Positions 42,717 to 51,680 of a stretch of 64,000 nt of DNA are shown here, in pieces. The DNA lies in assembly GCF_016741815.1 (NCBI RefSeq), contig NZ_JAERRJ010000011.1, forward strand, positions 186,001 through 250,000, in the 5' to 3' direction. This stretch comes from Nocardia acididurans. Its GTDB lineage: Bacteria; Actinomycetota; Actinomycetes; Mycobacteriales; Mycobacteriaceae. The notes under the pieces are model-generated. The model was not told where the DNA came from and ran no database searches. It saw only the letters and a program-made list of their open reading frames with translations. Every line of letters begins with the position of its first letter. Positions within the stretch are counted from its first letter, which is position 1. Made by a program: the position numbers and the translations under genes.

Positions 42717-43982
42717 GTGAGCAGACTGGTCATAGCCGCCATGGGCACGCGCGGTGATGTCGCGCCGCTGCTGGATGTGGCCCTGCGACTGCGGGATGCC
42801 GGGCACGAGGTGGTGGTGGCCGCGCACTGCCTCTTCCGCGACCTGGTCACCGAAGCCGGTCTCGACTTCCGGCTCATGGGCCTGGATATCCAGGGTGATA
42901 TGTCCGATCCCTTCGGACTCGACCTCAGCGGTCACGACGTCGTCGAGGCGGACAAGCTCACCTGGCCGGTGGGGCAGCGGTTCCTGGGCAACGGCCTGCT
43001 GGACGCGCTGGCCGACGAACCCGCCGACGCGCTGCTGCTCAGCCCGATCACCGAATACGCGGGCCTCCAGCTCGCCGAGGCCAAGGGCATCCCGGCCATC
43101 GGATTGCGGCTGTTCCCGCTCTCGGCGACGGCGCAGCATCCGCCGAGCCTCTACGGCGGCAACGACTTCGGCGGCCTGGGCAACCGGCTCGCCGCCGATT
43201 TCGGCGCGTGGTTCTTCGACACCCTGTACCGCAAACCCGTCGCGGAGTTCCGGCGGGATCTGGGCCTGCCCAAGCGCTCCGCCCGGGAACTGCGCCGACA
43301 GCGCACCGACTCGCAATGGCTTGTGCTGCACGGCTATTCACCGAGCGTGTCACCGCGTCCGCTGGACTGGCGGGCCGGTCTGGAGGTCACCGGATACTGG
43401 TGGCCGCCGCGCCCGGACGACTGGGAGCCGCCCGCCGACCTGGTGGACTTCCTCGCCGCCGGACCGCCGCCGGTTTTCATCGGCTTCGGCAGCACCACCG
43501 AGGGCATCTCGCGGCAGGCGGAATTCTCGGCGATCGTCGACGAGGCGCTGCGCCGCTACGGCGGCCGCGCGCTGGTGCAGGCCGGGTGGATGCAGCTGGA
43601 TGTCGGCGGCGACAACGTCCACACCATCGGCAGCGTGCCCTACGACTGGCTGTTCCCGCGCATCTCGGCGGCCATCCACCACGCCGGGGCCGGAACGACG
43701 TCGGCCAGTCTGCGCGCGGGCGTCCCCTTCGCCGCGGTACCCGGGCAGGCCGACCAGGGCTTCTGGGCGCGGCGCATGCGCGACCTCGGCGTCAGTCCCG
43801 CCACCATCCCGCTCGCGAAGCTGTCGGTGGACGCACTGCTGAATGCCCTGCGCGCCCTCACCACCGACGACTCCTATCGAGACCGCGCCGCCGCCCTGGC
43901 CTCACGGATCGTGCGGGAGGACGGTGCGGGAACCGCCGTCGAGGCCATCGAGGCGCGCCTGGAGAACCTCGCGAAACGCTAG
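42717..43982 (+). CDS. GT1-family glycosyltransferase (second of tandem pair)
   Basis: GTG 42717 follows a GAGGAG site. The 421-residue protein is a paralogue of the preceding transferase (WLVLHGYSPSV, GLEVTGYWWPPRP) with MGTRGDVAPLLDVALRLRD, GFGSTTEGIS and HHAGAGTTSASLRAGVPF. The donor-binding Asp-Gln pair is seen as QADQGFWARRMRDLG. With two paralogues the product probably bears two sugars, or two alternative acceptors are used. It ends 116 bp before the desaturase gene, with a hairpin in between. Confidence 0.9.
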   Translation: MSRLVIAAMGTRGDVAPLLDVALRLRDAGHEVVVAAHCLFRDLVTEAGLDFRLMGLDIQGDMSDPFGLDLSGHDVVEADKLTWPVGQRFLGNGLLDALADEPADALLLSPITEYAGLQLAEAKGIPAIGLRLFPLSATAQHPPSLYGGNDFGGLGNRLAADFGAWFFDTLYRKPVAEFRRDLGLPKRSARELRRQRTDSQWLVLHGYSPSVSPRPLDWRAGLEVTGYWWPPRPDDWEPPADLVDFLAAGPPPVFIGFGSTTEGISRQAEFSAIVDEALRRYGGRALVQAGWMQLDVGGDNVHTIGSVPYDWLFPRISAAIHHAGAGTTSASLRAGVPFAAVPGQADQGFWARRMRDLGVSPATIPLAKLSVDALLNALRALTTDDSYRDRAAALASRIVREDGAGTAVEAIEARLENLAKR

Positions 43983-43990
43983 CCCCCGCC

Positions 43991-44034
43991 CCCGGCCGAA
44001 TCGACCCATTGCGATGGGCAATCGATCGGCCGGG
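43991..44034 (+). terminator. Strong hairpin downstream of the glycosyltransferase pair
   Basis: A 9-bp outer stem (CCCGGCCGA with TCGGCCGGG), an inner TCGA pair with a 3-base bulge, and a CCCAT-ATGGG inner stem with a TGCG loop form one long hairpin (43991-44034). No run of T follows. It may be a terminator, an attenuator or an mRNA-stabilising structure between the first and second part of the cluster. Confidence 0.5.
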
Positions 44035-44099
44035 CCGGGGTTTCCCCTGGATAGCCTTGCGGTGCACTCGATTTCGAAACCGTGAGGAGTTCGGGTGAG

Positions 44100-45035
44100 A
44101 TGACCGCGAAGACCATCAGCAATCCCTATATCCACCGGCTGCAGATGCGGCATTTCGTGCTCTTCGACGTGCTGCCGATCTTCGGGGTCGTCGCCGCCGT
44201 CGGATTTCTCTTCGTGCGGCCGTTCGGCCCGCTCGAATTCGGCCTGCTGTTCGGCATGTGGGTGGTGACCGGACTCGGCGTGACCACCGGCTACCACCGG
44301 CAGCTGACACACCGCACCTTCAAGGCGACGCCCTGGGTGACCGGCATGCTGGCCATCGCCGGCTCCATGGCCTGTCAGGGGCCCGCCATCTCCTGGGTGG
44401 CGCTGCACCGGCGGCACCACGAATTCAGCGACCGCGAAGGCGATCCGCACTCGCCCAACCTGCACGGACCCGGCTGGCGGGGCGCGGTGCGCGGCCTGGC
44501 GCACTCGCACTACCTGTGGATGCGACGGCACGAATATCCCAACGTCGTGCACTACGCGCCCGATCTGCTGAAAGACCGCAGTCTGGTGCGGATTTCGCGA
44601 CTGTACTACTGGTGGGTCACCCTCGGGCTCGTCGTTCCGGCCGTCATCGGCGGCCTCGTCACGCTGAGCTGGACCGGTGCCGTGAGCGGGCTGCTCTGGG
44701 GCGGCCTGGTGCGCATCTTCGTGCTGGAACACATTGTGTGGGCGATCAATTCGTTCCTGCACATGTTCGGCACCCGGCCCTACGAATCCCGCGAGAACAG
44801 TCACAACGGCGGCATCTTCGCGCTGCTCACCTTCGGCGAGGCCTGGCACAACAACCATCACGCCTTCCCGGAATCGCCGTCCTTCGGATTGCAGTGGTAC
44901 CGGCTCGACCCCGGCTACTGGCTGATCAAGACGCTCGCCCTGCTCGGACTCGCCTGGGATCTCAAGGTTCCCGGCGAGGCCCGCATCGAATCCAGGCGAA
45001 TTCGGCAGCGGTACAGCGCTGCACCGGACGCATAG
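44100..45035 (+). CDS. Acyl desaturase (membrane, delta-9-type)
   Basis: The 311-residue desaturase has three histidine boxes: GYHRQLTHRTF, HRRHHEFSDREGD and HNNHHAFPES, which bind the di-iron centre, and four hydrophobic membrane segments. It should insert a cis double bond in a fatty acyl chain, likely bound to CoA or to the next gene's carrier protein. ATG 44100 follows TGAGGAGTTCGGGTGAG. The next gene (ACP) follows after 11 bp. The cis double bond is a usual substrate for the cyclopropane-synthase-like enzyme encoded downstream. Confidence 0.9.
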   Translation: MTAKTISNPYIHRLQMRHFVLFDVLPIFGVVAAVGFLFVRPFGPLEFGLLFGMWVVTGLGVTTGYHRQLTHRTFKATPWVTGMLAIAGSMACQGPAISWVALHRRHHEFSDREGDPHSPNLHGPGWRGAVRGLAHSHYLWMRRHEYPNVVHYAPDLLKDRSLVRISRLYYWWVTLGLVVPAVIGGLVTLSWTGAVSGLLWGGLVRIFVLEHIVWAINSFLHMFGTRPYESRENSHNGGIFALLTFGEAWHNNHHAFPESPSFGLQWYRLDPGYWLIKTLALLGLAWDLKVPGEARIESRRIRQRYSAAPDA

Positions 45036-45046
45036 GGAGAACAACC

Positions 45047-45306
45047 ATGGATACCAGCAAAGAAGCCATCGCCACCTGGTGCCGGGAGTACCTGGGCAAC
45101 CTGCTCGAGGTACCGGCCGCGGAGATCGACCCCACCCTGGATTTCGACAAGCTCGGCGTGGATTCGGCGGTGGCCGTCGCCCTGCTGATGGAGGTCGAGG
45201 AACGCTACGGGGTCGACTGTCGCCCGAGGAGCTGTACCGGCATCCGACGCTGAACGCCGTCGCGGATTACGTGCGGGCCAACGCCGGGACCGTGGCCCGG
45301 CCATGA
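45047..45306 (+). CDS. Acyl carrier protein, frameshifted near its end
   Basis: The product begins MDTSKEAIATWCREYLGNLL and has the phosphopantetheine Ser40 in DKLGVDSAVAVALLMEVEER. After GVDCRPRS the frame closes at 45253, while the expected PP-binding C-terminus (SPEELYRHPTLNAVADYV) continues in another frame to 45306. A single missing base near 45218 (a C in GACTGTCGCC) explains this. The domain has the polyketide/NRPS-type carrier pattern. The following SAM enzyme starts by overlapping the 45306 stop (ATGA), which supports the longer frame as the original gene end. Confidence 0.8.
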
Positions 45307-46196
45307 CCTCGGCCACCGATGATCGCGCGGAATCGGCCGCGGCGGCGATCCGGCACCACTACGACGTCGACACCGAGTTCTACCGGCTGTGGCTGGACCC
45401 GTCGCTGACCTACTCGTGCGCGATCCGGGAAAACGACACCGACACACTGGACATCGCGCAGGACCGCAAACTGCGGTACCACTGCGACGCCATCGGAGCC
45501 GAGAGCGCGCGGGCCGTACTCGATATCGGCTGCGGGTGGGGATCGATCCTGCGGCGGCTGTCCGCCGACCATCGGGTGGCCCGCGCCGTCGGGCTCACCC
45601 TCAGCCCGCAGCAGGCCGAATTCATCCGGGCCGCGGCATATCCGGGCGTGGAGGTGCGCACCGAGAACTGGATGCACTACCAGCCGGACACCCGCTTCGA
45701 CGGCATCATCTCCATCGGGGCCTTCGAACACTTCGCCCGGCCCGACGACTCGCCCGCCGTGAAGATCCGGGTGTACACCCACTTCTTCGAACGCTGCCGG
45801 GAGTGGCTGACCGACGACGGCGCACTGTCGCTGCAGACCATCTGCTACGCCGATATGGATCCGGGGCAGGCGAATTCGTTCATCCAGCAGGAGATCTTCC
45901 CGGACGCCGACCTGCCCACCTTCGCCGAGATCACGGCGGCGGCCGAGGGCGTCTTCGAGGTGCGCGCGCTGTCCAACGGGCGTCTCGACTACGCCTGGAC
46001 CTGCGAGCAATGGGCGGCCCGGCTGCGCCGCGAGCGCGCGGCCGCCACCGCCCTGGTCGGCGGCGACGTCGTCGACCGCTACCTGCGCTACCTGCGCATG
46101 TCCGCGCTCGGCTTCCGGATGGGCAAGATCGGCCTGCTCCGCCTCGTGCTCACACCCTACGGCCGTGGGCATTTCGATCGCGGGGGCACGCGATGA
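45303..46196 (+). CDS. Cyclopropane/mycolic acid synthase-like methyltransferase
   Basis: The 297-residue protein is a CMAS-family SAM enzyme: HHYDVDTEFYRLWLDPSLTY at the start, the SAM motif VLDIGCGWGSILRRLS, GFEHF-type IGAFEHFARPDD, and SLQTICYADMDP. The family adds a methylene, methyl or methoxyl group across a cis double bond of an acyl chain. The desaturase two genes upstream would supply the double bond. Start ATG overlaps the preceding stop and its stop overlaps the P450 start. Confidence 0.88.
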   Translation: MTSATDDRAESAAAAIRHHYDVDTEFYRLWLDPSLTYSCAIRENDTDTLDIAQDRKLRYHCDAIGAESARAVLDIGCGWGSILRRLSADHRVARAVGLTLSPQQAEFIRAAAYPGVEVRTENWMHYQPDTRFDGIISIGAFEHFARPDDSPAVKIRVYTHFFERCREWLTDDGALSLQTICYADMDPGQANSFIQQEIFPDADLPTFAEITAAAEGVFEVRALSNGRLDYAWTCEQWAARLRRERAAATALVGGDVVDRYLRYLRMSALGFRMGKIGLLRLVLTPYGRGHFDRGGTR

Positions 46197-47644
46197 GCAC
46201 CACCGCACACAGTCAGCGGCCGGCCGCCGAGCCCCGGCGACCTGGCGACGCGGGTGAGGATCCGCCCGCACCGATCACGTTCCGTCCCTTCGGATCCGGC
46301 TTCCGGCGTGACCCGTACCCGCACTACCGCCAGCTCCGCGAGGAACAGCCGGTGCACAAGACCCTCGGCATGTGGGTGCTCACCCACCACGCCGACGTAC
46401 GCGCGGTCCTGCACGACCGCTCGTTCAGCGCGGCACTGATCCCCAGCCAGATCAGTACGCAGACAGAGCGTTTCGCGTCGGGTTCGCGGTCCGACGGGGT
46501 GGGCGAGGCAGCGCAGGCCGGAGGCGCGGCAGAGGCGGCGCGGTCCGGCGAGGTGCGCGAAGCGATGCGGTCCGGCGACGCGGCAGGGGCCAGCGGGGCA
46601 GCGCGGCCCATGGACGCGGTGGCGCATGGGGAAACACGGATCGCGCGGGCGGAGACGCAGATCGAACGGCTGGGGCGCACCTCGCTCGTCTTCACCGACA
46701 ACCCGGAGCACGCGCGGCTGCGCGCACTCGTCAACCGGGCCTTCACCGCCCGTGCCATCGCGGAGTTGCGGCCGACTGTCACCCGCGTGGCGGAAGAGCT
46801 ACTCGGCCGGGTCGACGGTGGCGAACCCCTCGATCTCATCGCGGATTTCGCCGCGCCGCTGCCGGTCGCGGTGCTCTGCGAGTGGATGGCCCTGCCCGAG
46901 GACAGCCGCGCCGAGGCCGGACCCCGGACCCGCGACATTCGCTTCCTGCTCGAGCCGGGCCTCATGAAGCCCGCCGATCTGGCCCGCGCCAACGCGGCGG
47001 TGGCTGCCTTCACCGAGACCCTGCGCCCGCTGATCGTCGCGCGCCGCGCCACCCCGGGCGATGACCTGATCAGCCTGCTGGCCACCGCGTCCACCGGCGG
47101 CGTCCTGACCGACGACGAGGTGGCGGCGCTGTGCGTCATGTGCTTCGTCGCGGGTACCGAGACCACGAAATACCTGATCGGCAATGCCGTGCTGGCACTG
47201 CTGCGGCATCCGGAGCAGGCCGCGCGGCTGCGGGCGGACCCCGCGCTCGTGCCCGCCGCCGTCGCCGAGGCGCTGCGGTACGACTGCCCGCTGCAGCTGA
47301 CCAAACGGCTCGCCACCCGCGAGCTCGAGATCGGCGGGGCGCGGATCAGCGCGGGCGATCAGGTGCTGCTGTGCCTGGGCGCGGCCAACCGCGATCCCGA
47401 GGCGTTCGATCGGCCGGACGAATTCGACATCACCCGGACCGCCGGTGATCACCTGGCCTTCGGCCACGGCATGCACGGCTGCCTCGGCGGCGCACTGGCC
47501 ACCCTGCAGGCCGAGATCGCCCTGGAGCTGCTGCTCCCCGCCGACGTGGACCTCCTCGGCACCGATATCGACTGGCAGGACGACAGTTTCATACTTCGCG
47601 GCCCGAACCGGCTGCCCGTCACCCTGCGCGGGAGTACCCGATGA
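46193..47644 (+). CDS. Cytochrome P450 with a low-complexity insert
   Basis: The 483-residue P450 has AGTETTKYLIGN (I-helix acid-alcohol pair Glu-Thr), the ExxR motif in AEALRYDCPL and the haem-ligand FGHGMHGCLGG. Between residues about 94 and 156 an Ala/Gly/Ser/Arg-rich insert (for example AAQAGGAAEAARSGEV) interrupts the usual N-terminal region before TDNPEHARLR. It may be a long loop, and it is encoded by repetitive GC-rich DNA. It likely oxidises the acyl chain or the aminocyclitol. Overlaps the methyltransferase and the FAAL genes by 4 bp. Confidence 0.88.
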   Translation: MSTTAHSQRPAAEPRRPGDAGEDPPAPITFRPFGSGFRRDPYPHYRQLREEQPVHKTLGMWVLTHHADVRAVLHDRSFSAALIPSQISTQTERFASGSRSDGVGEAAQAGGAAEAARSGEVREAMRSGDAAGASGAARPMDAVAHGETRIARAETQIERLGRTSLVFTDNPEHARLRALVNRAFTARAIAELRPTVTRVAEELLGRVDGGEPLDLIADFAAPLPVAVLCEWMALPEDSRAEAGPRTRDIRFLLEPGLMKPADLARANAAVAAFTETLRPLIVARRATPGDDLISLLATASTGGVLTDDEVAALCVMCFVAGTETTKYLIGNAVLALLRHPEQAARLRADPALVPAAVAEALRYDCPLQLTKRLATRELEIGGARISAGDQVLLCLGAANRDPEAFDRPDEFDITRTAGDHLAFGHGMHGCLGGALATLQAEIALELLLPADVDLLGTDIDWQDDSFILRGPNRLPVTLRGSTR

Positions 47645-49380
47645 CCAGCACACCGGCCCGCCCGCCCGTCGCCCCCGGCTGGGAGGCCCTGCTGCGCCCG
47701 GCCCTGCTGCCGGACGTCCTGCGGCAGCGGGCGGAAACCGAACCGGACCGGACCGCGTACATCTTCCTGGACGAGTCGGGCGCGGAGACGGATTCGCTGA
47801 CCTACCGCGAGCTGTACCGGCGCGCACACACCGTGGCCGGAGTGCTTCGGGCGCACTGTGTTCCGGGTGATCGCGCGCTGCTGATCTTCCCGCAGAGCCT
47901 GGACTTCATCGTCGCGTACTTCGGCTGCCTGTACGCGCGAGTGCTCGCGGTGCCCGTGCAGCCGCCGCGCCGGGGGCAGCTGCAGGAGTCCACCAAATCC
48001 ATTGTGCGCGACTGCCGCCCGGCCGCCGCGCTGACCGTCGCGGAGCGGATCGAGGCCCTGCGCCCCGCGGTGGATCCGCTCTGCTCGGACGCGCGCTGGC
48101 TGGCCGTGGACGCTCTGCCCATGGGAGACGGTGGTTTCGACGCGGAACCGCTCACCCCGGAGGCCCTCGCCTTCCTCCAGTACACCTCGGGTTCCACCGC
48201 GAATCCCAAGGGCGTCATGGTGTCCCATGGCAATCTGGCCGCCAATCAGGAGATGATCCGGCACGCCTTCGACCACGACGAGCACTCCACCTTCGTCGGC
48301 TGGACCCCGCTCTTCCACGACCAGGGCCTCATCGGGAATGTGCTGCAGCCCTTGTACATCGGGGCCACCAGCGTCCTCATGGCTCCCGCCACCTTCATCC
48401 GCAAACCGCTGCTGTGGCTGCACGCCATCGCCCGCTACCGTGCCCACACCAGCGGCGGCCCCGACTTCGCCTTCGCGGCCTGCGTCAACCACGCGGCCCT
48501 GGCGGGGGTGCCGGATATCGATCTGAGCAGCTGGCGGGTCGCCTACAACGGGGCCGAGCCGTTGCGCGCCGACACCCTGGCTCGATTCGCGGAAACCTTT
48601 GCGCCGCGGGGATTCGACGGTCGCGCGCTGTACCCGTGCTACGGCCTGGCCGAGGCGACCCTGCTCGTCACCGGCAGCGTGCCGGGGGCCGGACCGCGCA
48701 CCCTGACGATCGATACCGAGGCCCTGCACGCGGGCCGGGTGGTGTCCGCCGGGGCGAACACCGCGAGCCGGACCCTCGTCGGCTCCGGGCGCGTCCTGCC
48801 GAACGAGGACGTGGCCATTGTCGACCCGGATACCGGCGGGCTCTGCGCACCGGACCGCGTCGGCGAGATCTGGATCGCGGGAGACCAAGTCGCGCACGGG
48901 TATTGGGAGAACCCCGCCGCGACCGCGGACGCCTTCGGGGCGCGTTGCCCGGACCGTCCCGGCCACCGCTACCTGCGCACCGGCGACCTCGGCGCGCTGG
49001 TGGACGGCGAGCTCTACGTGACCGGCCGCCGCAAGGACATGATCATCGTCCGCGGCCGCAACCACTACCCGCACGATATCGAGCACACCGTGCACACCGC
49101 CCACCCGGCGCTGCGGCCCGGCTGCGGCACGGCCTTCACCGTGGACGCTCCCGAGCGCCTGATCGTCGTCCAGGAGATCCACCGCGATCACCTCGAGACG
49201 GCCGACCCGGCCGCCCTCGCCGCGGCCATCCGGGCGGCCGTGCTGCGCGAGCACGATCTCGCGCTCGCCGATCTGGTTCTCACCCTGCCCGGGGAGATCC
49301 CGAAGACCAGCAGCGGCAAACTCATGCGCACCGCCGCGCGCGCACGATACCTGGGGGACGGCTTCCCGCGAAGCCGCTAG
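47641..49380 (+). CDS. Fatty acyl-AMP ligase (FadD32-like)
   Basis: The 579-residue ANL enzyme has LTYRELYRRAHTVAGVLR, the P-loop FLQYTSGSTANPKGVMVS, PLFHDQGLIGNVLQPLY, and YRTGD-type RYLRTGDLGAL, with the FAAL-type SGGPDFAFAACVNHA segment. FAALs adenylate a fatty acid and pass it to a carrier protein instead of CoA. Here the ACP (45047) is the natural partner. The gene closes the overlapping block and is followed after 72 bp by the membrane protein. Confidence 0.92.
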   Translation: MTSTPARPPVAPGWEALLRPALLPDVLRQRAETEPDRTAYIFLDESGAETDSLTYRELYRRAHTVAGVLRAHCVPGDRALLIFPQSLDFIVAYFGCLYARVLAVPVQPPRRGQLQESTKSIVRDCRPAAALTVAERIEALRPAVDPLCSDARWLAVDALPMGDGGFDAEPLTPEALAFLQYTSGSTANPKGVMVSHGNLAANQEMIRHAFDHDEHSTFVGWTPLFHDQGLIGNVLQPLYIGATSVLMAPATFIRKPLLWLHAIARYRAHTSGGPDFAFAACVNHAALAGVPDIDLSSWRVAYNGAEPLRADTLARFAETFAPRGFDGRALYPCYGLAEATLLVTGSVPGAGPRTLTIDTEALHAGRVVSAGANTASRTLVGSGRVLPNEDVAIVDPDTGGLCAPDRVGEIWIAGDQVAHGYWENPAATADAFGARCPDRPGHRYLRTGDLGALVDGELYVTGRRKDMIIVRGRNHYPHDIEHTVHTAHPALRPGCGTAFTVDAPERLIVVQEIHRDHLETADPAALAAAIRAAVLREHDLALADLVLTLPGEIPKTSSGKLMRTAARARYLGDGFPRSR

Positions 49381-49452
49381 CCGCAATGGTTACCAGTTAT
49401 TCGCTTGATATCTATTTGTGCTGGTAGTCGCGTCATTCATGCAATTGCCGAA

Positions 49453-50859
49453 ATGTCGCGAGTGGGCCATTGTGGTGGAGTGCGGCTGCGTGAGGCGCTC
49501 GAAGTGGTAACGGTGTGCCTGGCGGCCGCCGTCGCCGGACTGACCGTGATGGTGCCGATCGACCCCACCGTGGGCGAGACGGTCCGGGCACCTGGCTGGG
49601 TCGAACTCGTGGTCTTCGACGTACCCCGCGCGACCATGGCCGCCGCCTTCGTCGTCGTGCTCGGCGCGGTGTTCACGGTCATGATGAGCGTCTCCGCCGG
49701 ATGGGCGGTGGCCACCCTGGTCTCGGCCGGGCTGTTCGTCGACCAGGTGCTGTGGAGCGGCGAGATCGGATCGCAATCGGTGCTGATCTACGTCGACTCG
49801 GTGCTGGCGGGCATGCTCATGGGCGCGGTCGGCACGCTGGCCTGGTATCGGCGGCCCACCGCGAGCGCCTTCCTGCTGGGCGCGATGAGCGGGGTCCTGC
49901 TCGGTGACTTCACCCCGGCGCCCGCACCGGGGGAACAGCTGTCGGCGGTCCAGCGCTTCGTCCTCGATTCGCCGACGCTCCCGGTGGCCGGACTGCTCGT
50001 CGTCCTGGCCGCCGCCTGCGCGTTCACTCACCGGCGGCAGCCGGCGACCGTGCGCAAACTGGTCGATGTGGTTCCGCTGCGGCCCGCACTGGTGGCCGGG
50101 CTCGTCTTCCCGACCATCCTGCTCACCTCCGAATGGTTCGCCCGCTCGGGGCGCGCGCTGCCGGTCCTGGTCGTCGGCGTGGTACTGATCGTGCTGGCCG
50201 CCTTCGCCGGTGCGCTGGTGCTGCCCGGCCGCGACGGCATGCTGCTGCTGCTCATGGTGGCGTTCGCGGCGGCGGGCAGTACACCGATCACCGTGCCGCG
50301 CCCGGACTGGACCATCCTGATCTTCCTGGCCGCGGTCGCCGTGGGCCTGTTCGCCGGATACCGCCGCGGGCTGCCGCTGCTGGCGGCCGCGCTCACCGGC
50401 GCGCTGGCGGTGGCCTCGCTCGCGACCGTGCTCACCGGCGCGCACGGCGCACTGCTCGCGGTGGCGAGCGGCACCGCGGTGGCCTTCGTCGGCGGGTACT
50501 GCCTCGGCGCGGCCACCCCGCTGTTCCCCACCATTCCGCCGCTGTGCGTGGCGGTGCTGTTCGTACCGTCGGCCGCGGTCGCCCTGTGGGGCAGGGATTT
50601 CGAGCGGGTCGGCTACTCGGAGGCCTGGTATCGGCCCACCGAACCCGCCCGCGCCCTCGCCCCCGGAGTCGTCGCACTCGCCATCACGGCCGGATGCGCG
50701 CTCGGCATCGCGGCGCTGTACCGCATCCGCCCCACCACGAAGGAGGCGATCCGCGGCGCGTGGGCCCGCATGCAGGCCGCGTCGACGCGGCCCCGGCGCT
50801 ACCGCGTCCTGCCCGGTGATCTCGTCCCGGCCGCCGAGGAGTACCGCGCGGAGAAGTGA
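49453..50859 (+). CDS. Polytopic membrane protein, possible exporter
   Basis: The about 468-residue protein has roughly 11-13 hydrophobic helices (for example VVTVCLAAAVAGLTVMVPI, TMAAAFVVVLGAVFTVMM, ALVAGLVFPTILL) and a basic C-terminal tail. No motif of the main transporter families is plain, so MFS-like or an ArAE/FUSC-type protein are only guesses. It is the last gene of the rightward block and a candidate transporter for the product. The start is uncertain: ATG 49453, GTG 49462 or GTG 49480 are in frame. Confidence 0.7.
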   Translation: MSRVGHCGGVRLREALEVVTVCLAAAVAGLTVMVPIDPTVGETVRAPGWVELVVFDVPRATMAAAFVVVLGAVFTVMMSVSAGWAVATLVSAGLFVDQVLWSGEIGSQSVLIYVDSVLAGMLMGAVGTLAWYRRPTASAFLLGAMSGVLLGDFTPAPAPGEQLSAVQRFVLDSPTLPVAGLLVVLAAACAFTHRRQPATVRKLVDVVPLRPALVAGLVFPTILLTSEWFARSGRALPVLVVGVVLIVLAAFAGALVLPGRDGMLLLLMVAFAAAGSTPITVPRPDWTILIFLAAVAVGLFAGYRRGLPLLAAALTGALAVASLATVLTGAHGALLAVASGTAVAFVGGYCLGAATPLFPTIPPLCVAVLFVPSAAVALWGRDFERVGYSEAWYRPTEPARALAPGVVALAITAGCALGIAALYRIRPTTKEAIRGAWARMQAASTRPRRYRVLPGDLVPAAEEYRAEK

Positions 50860-51170
50860 CCGCGCCCCGGCACGGCTCGCACCGCACATCCGACCGTTGC
50901 CCCCGGTGCGCCGAGAGGGTCCTCACCACCTGTCGTTCGCCGATCGGCAAGACATCGTCACCGGCGGTCACCGGAATGCCATCCGCGCGTCATCGAACCG
51001 GCAAACTCGCAGGCGCAGAATACTTTCCGTATCCGGCGCCAGTCGTGACGCCGCCTCCTACGGGCGCTCCCGGGCAAGGCATGGTCAGACCCTCCGTCTC
51101 TCGCGTCTGTCACAGTCCGGGGCGCCCCTGGCGCCGGATACCCCGCATCGTCGCGTGCCCGGAGGTCCCG
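50860..51170. other. Intergenic stretch without a gene
   Basis: About 310 bases follow the cluster's membrane protein. In-frame upstream extensions of the next gene cover much of it, but they show no coding features. I see no clear terminator or operator here. It marks a natural break between the aminocyclitol-lipid cluster and the next gene. Confidence 0.5.
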
Positions 51171-51635
51171 ATGTTCGAATCCTGCTGCTCCCCTTACGAA
51201 TCAGCGCATCTGCTGCGGGCGCGCTACGGCCTGCCGGTGGAATTGTTCGCCGACCGGCCGCTGATCACCGTCGGCGCGGCGATCGAGGCGCTGACCGTTC
51301 CCGAACCCCTGGCGCGGGGCCTGCACGCCCGCCTGGCCTGGCTGCCCGCCACCCCCGCGGTGGCTGATCCCCGCGATCGCCGCCGGACCTTCCTGCTCGC
51401 TCCGCCGATGCCGTATCGCCCTGTCCCGCAACGACTCCGGCGTTTCCTGCACGCCAACGGGGTGACGATCCCGCTGCCCGGCAGCCGCATCATGCTGCCC
51501 GTCTCCGACCACCCGAGCGAATGGCACTGGGTCAGCGAACCCGAATCCGGGGCACTGCGCCTCCCGCCTCGCGCGGTGGTTTTGGCCGCCGCCCGCCTCT
51601 CGATCCTGCAGCGGGCCGACCCCATTCCCGCCTGA
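51171..51635 (+). CDS. Hypothetical protein (154 residues)
   Basis: ATG 51171 follows a GGAGGTCCC site. The product starts MFESCCSPYESAHLLRARYG, is rich in Pro and Arg, contains PVSDHPSEWHWVSEPESG and ends in PPRAVVLAAARLSILQRADP. No membrane segment is seen. It could be a small DNA-binding or regulatory protein, but I recognise no family. Its stop lies inside the left arm of a terminator hairpin. Confidence 0.65.
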   Translation: MFESCCSPYESAHLLRARYGLPVELFADRPLITVGAAIEALTVPEPLARGLHARLAWLPATPAVADPRDRRRTFLLAPPMPYRPVPQRLRRFLHANGVTIPLPGSRIMLPVSDHPSEWHWVSEPESGALRLPPRAVVLAAARLSILQRADPIPA

Positions 51636-51658
51636 ACCCGTTCAGGCGGGAATGGGGT
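51621..51658. terminator. Bidirectional terminator hairpin
   Basis: An 18-bp perfect inverted repeat (CCCCATTCCCGCCTGAAC with its complement, a 2-base spacer) overlaps the 3' end of the hypothetical gene and lies before the end of the convergent GlsB gene. No T-run follows on either side, but it is well placed to terminate both. Confidence 0.7.
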
Positions 51659-51680
51659 GTGCGCTGTGGCCGGTCCCGCG

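Noticed and set aside
45303..46196. Mycolic acid biosynthesis locus
   Set aside because: The CMAS-like enzyme and FAAL resemble mycolate enzymes, but the surrounding DOI synthase, C domain and glycosyltransferases and the absence of Pks13/AccD4 argue for a secondary metabolite.
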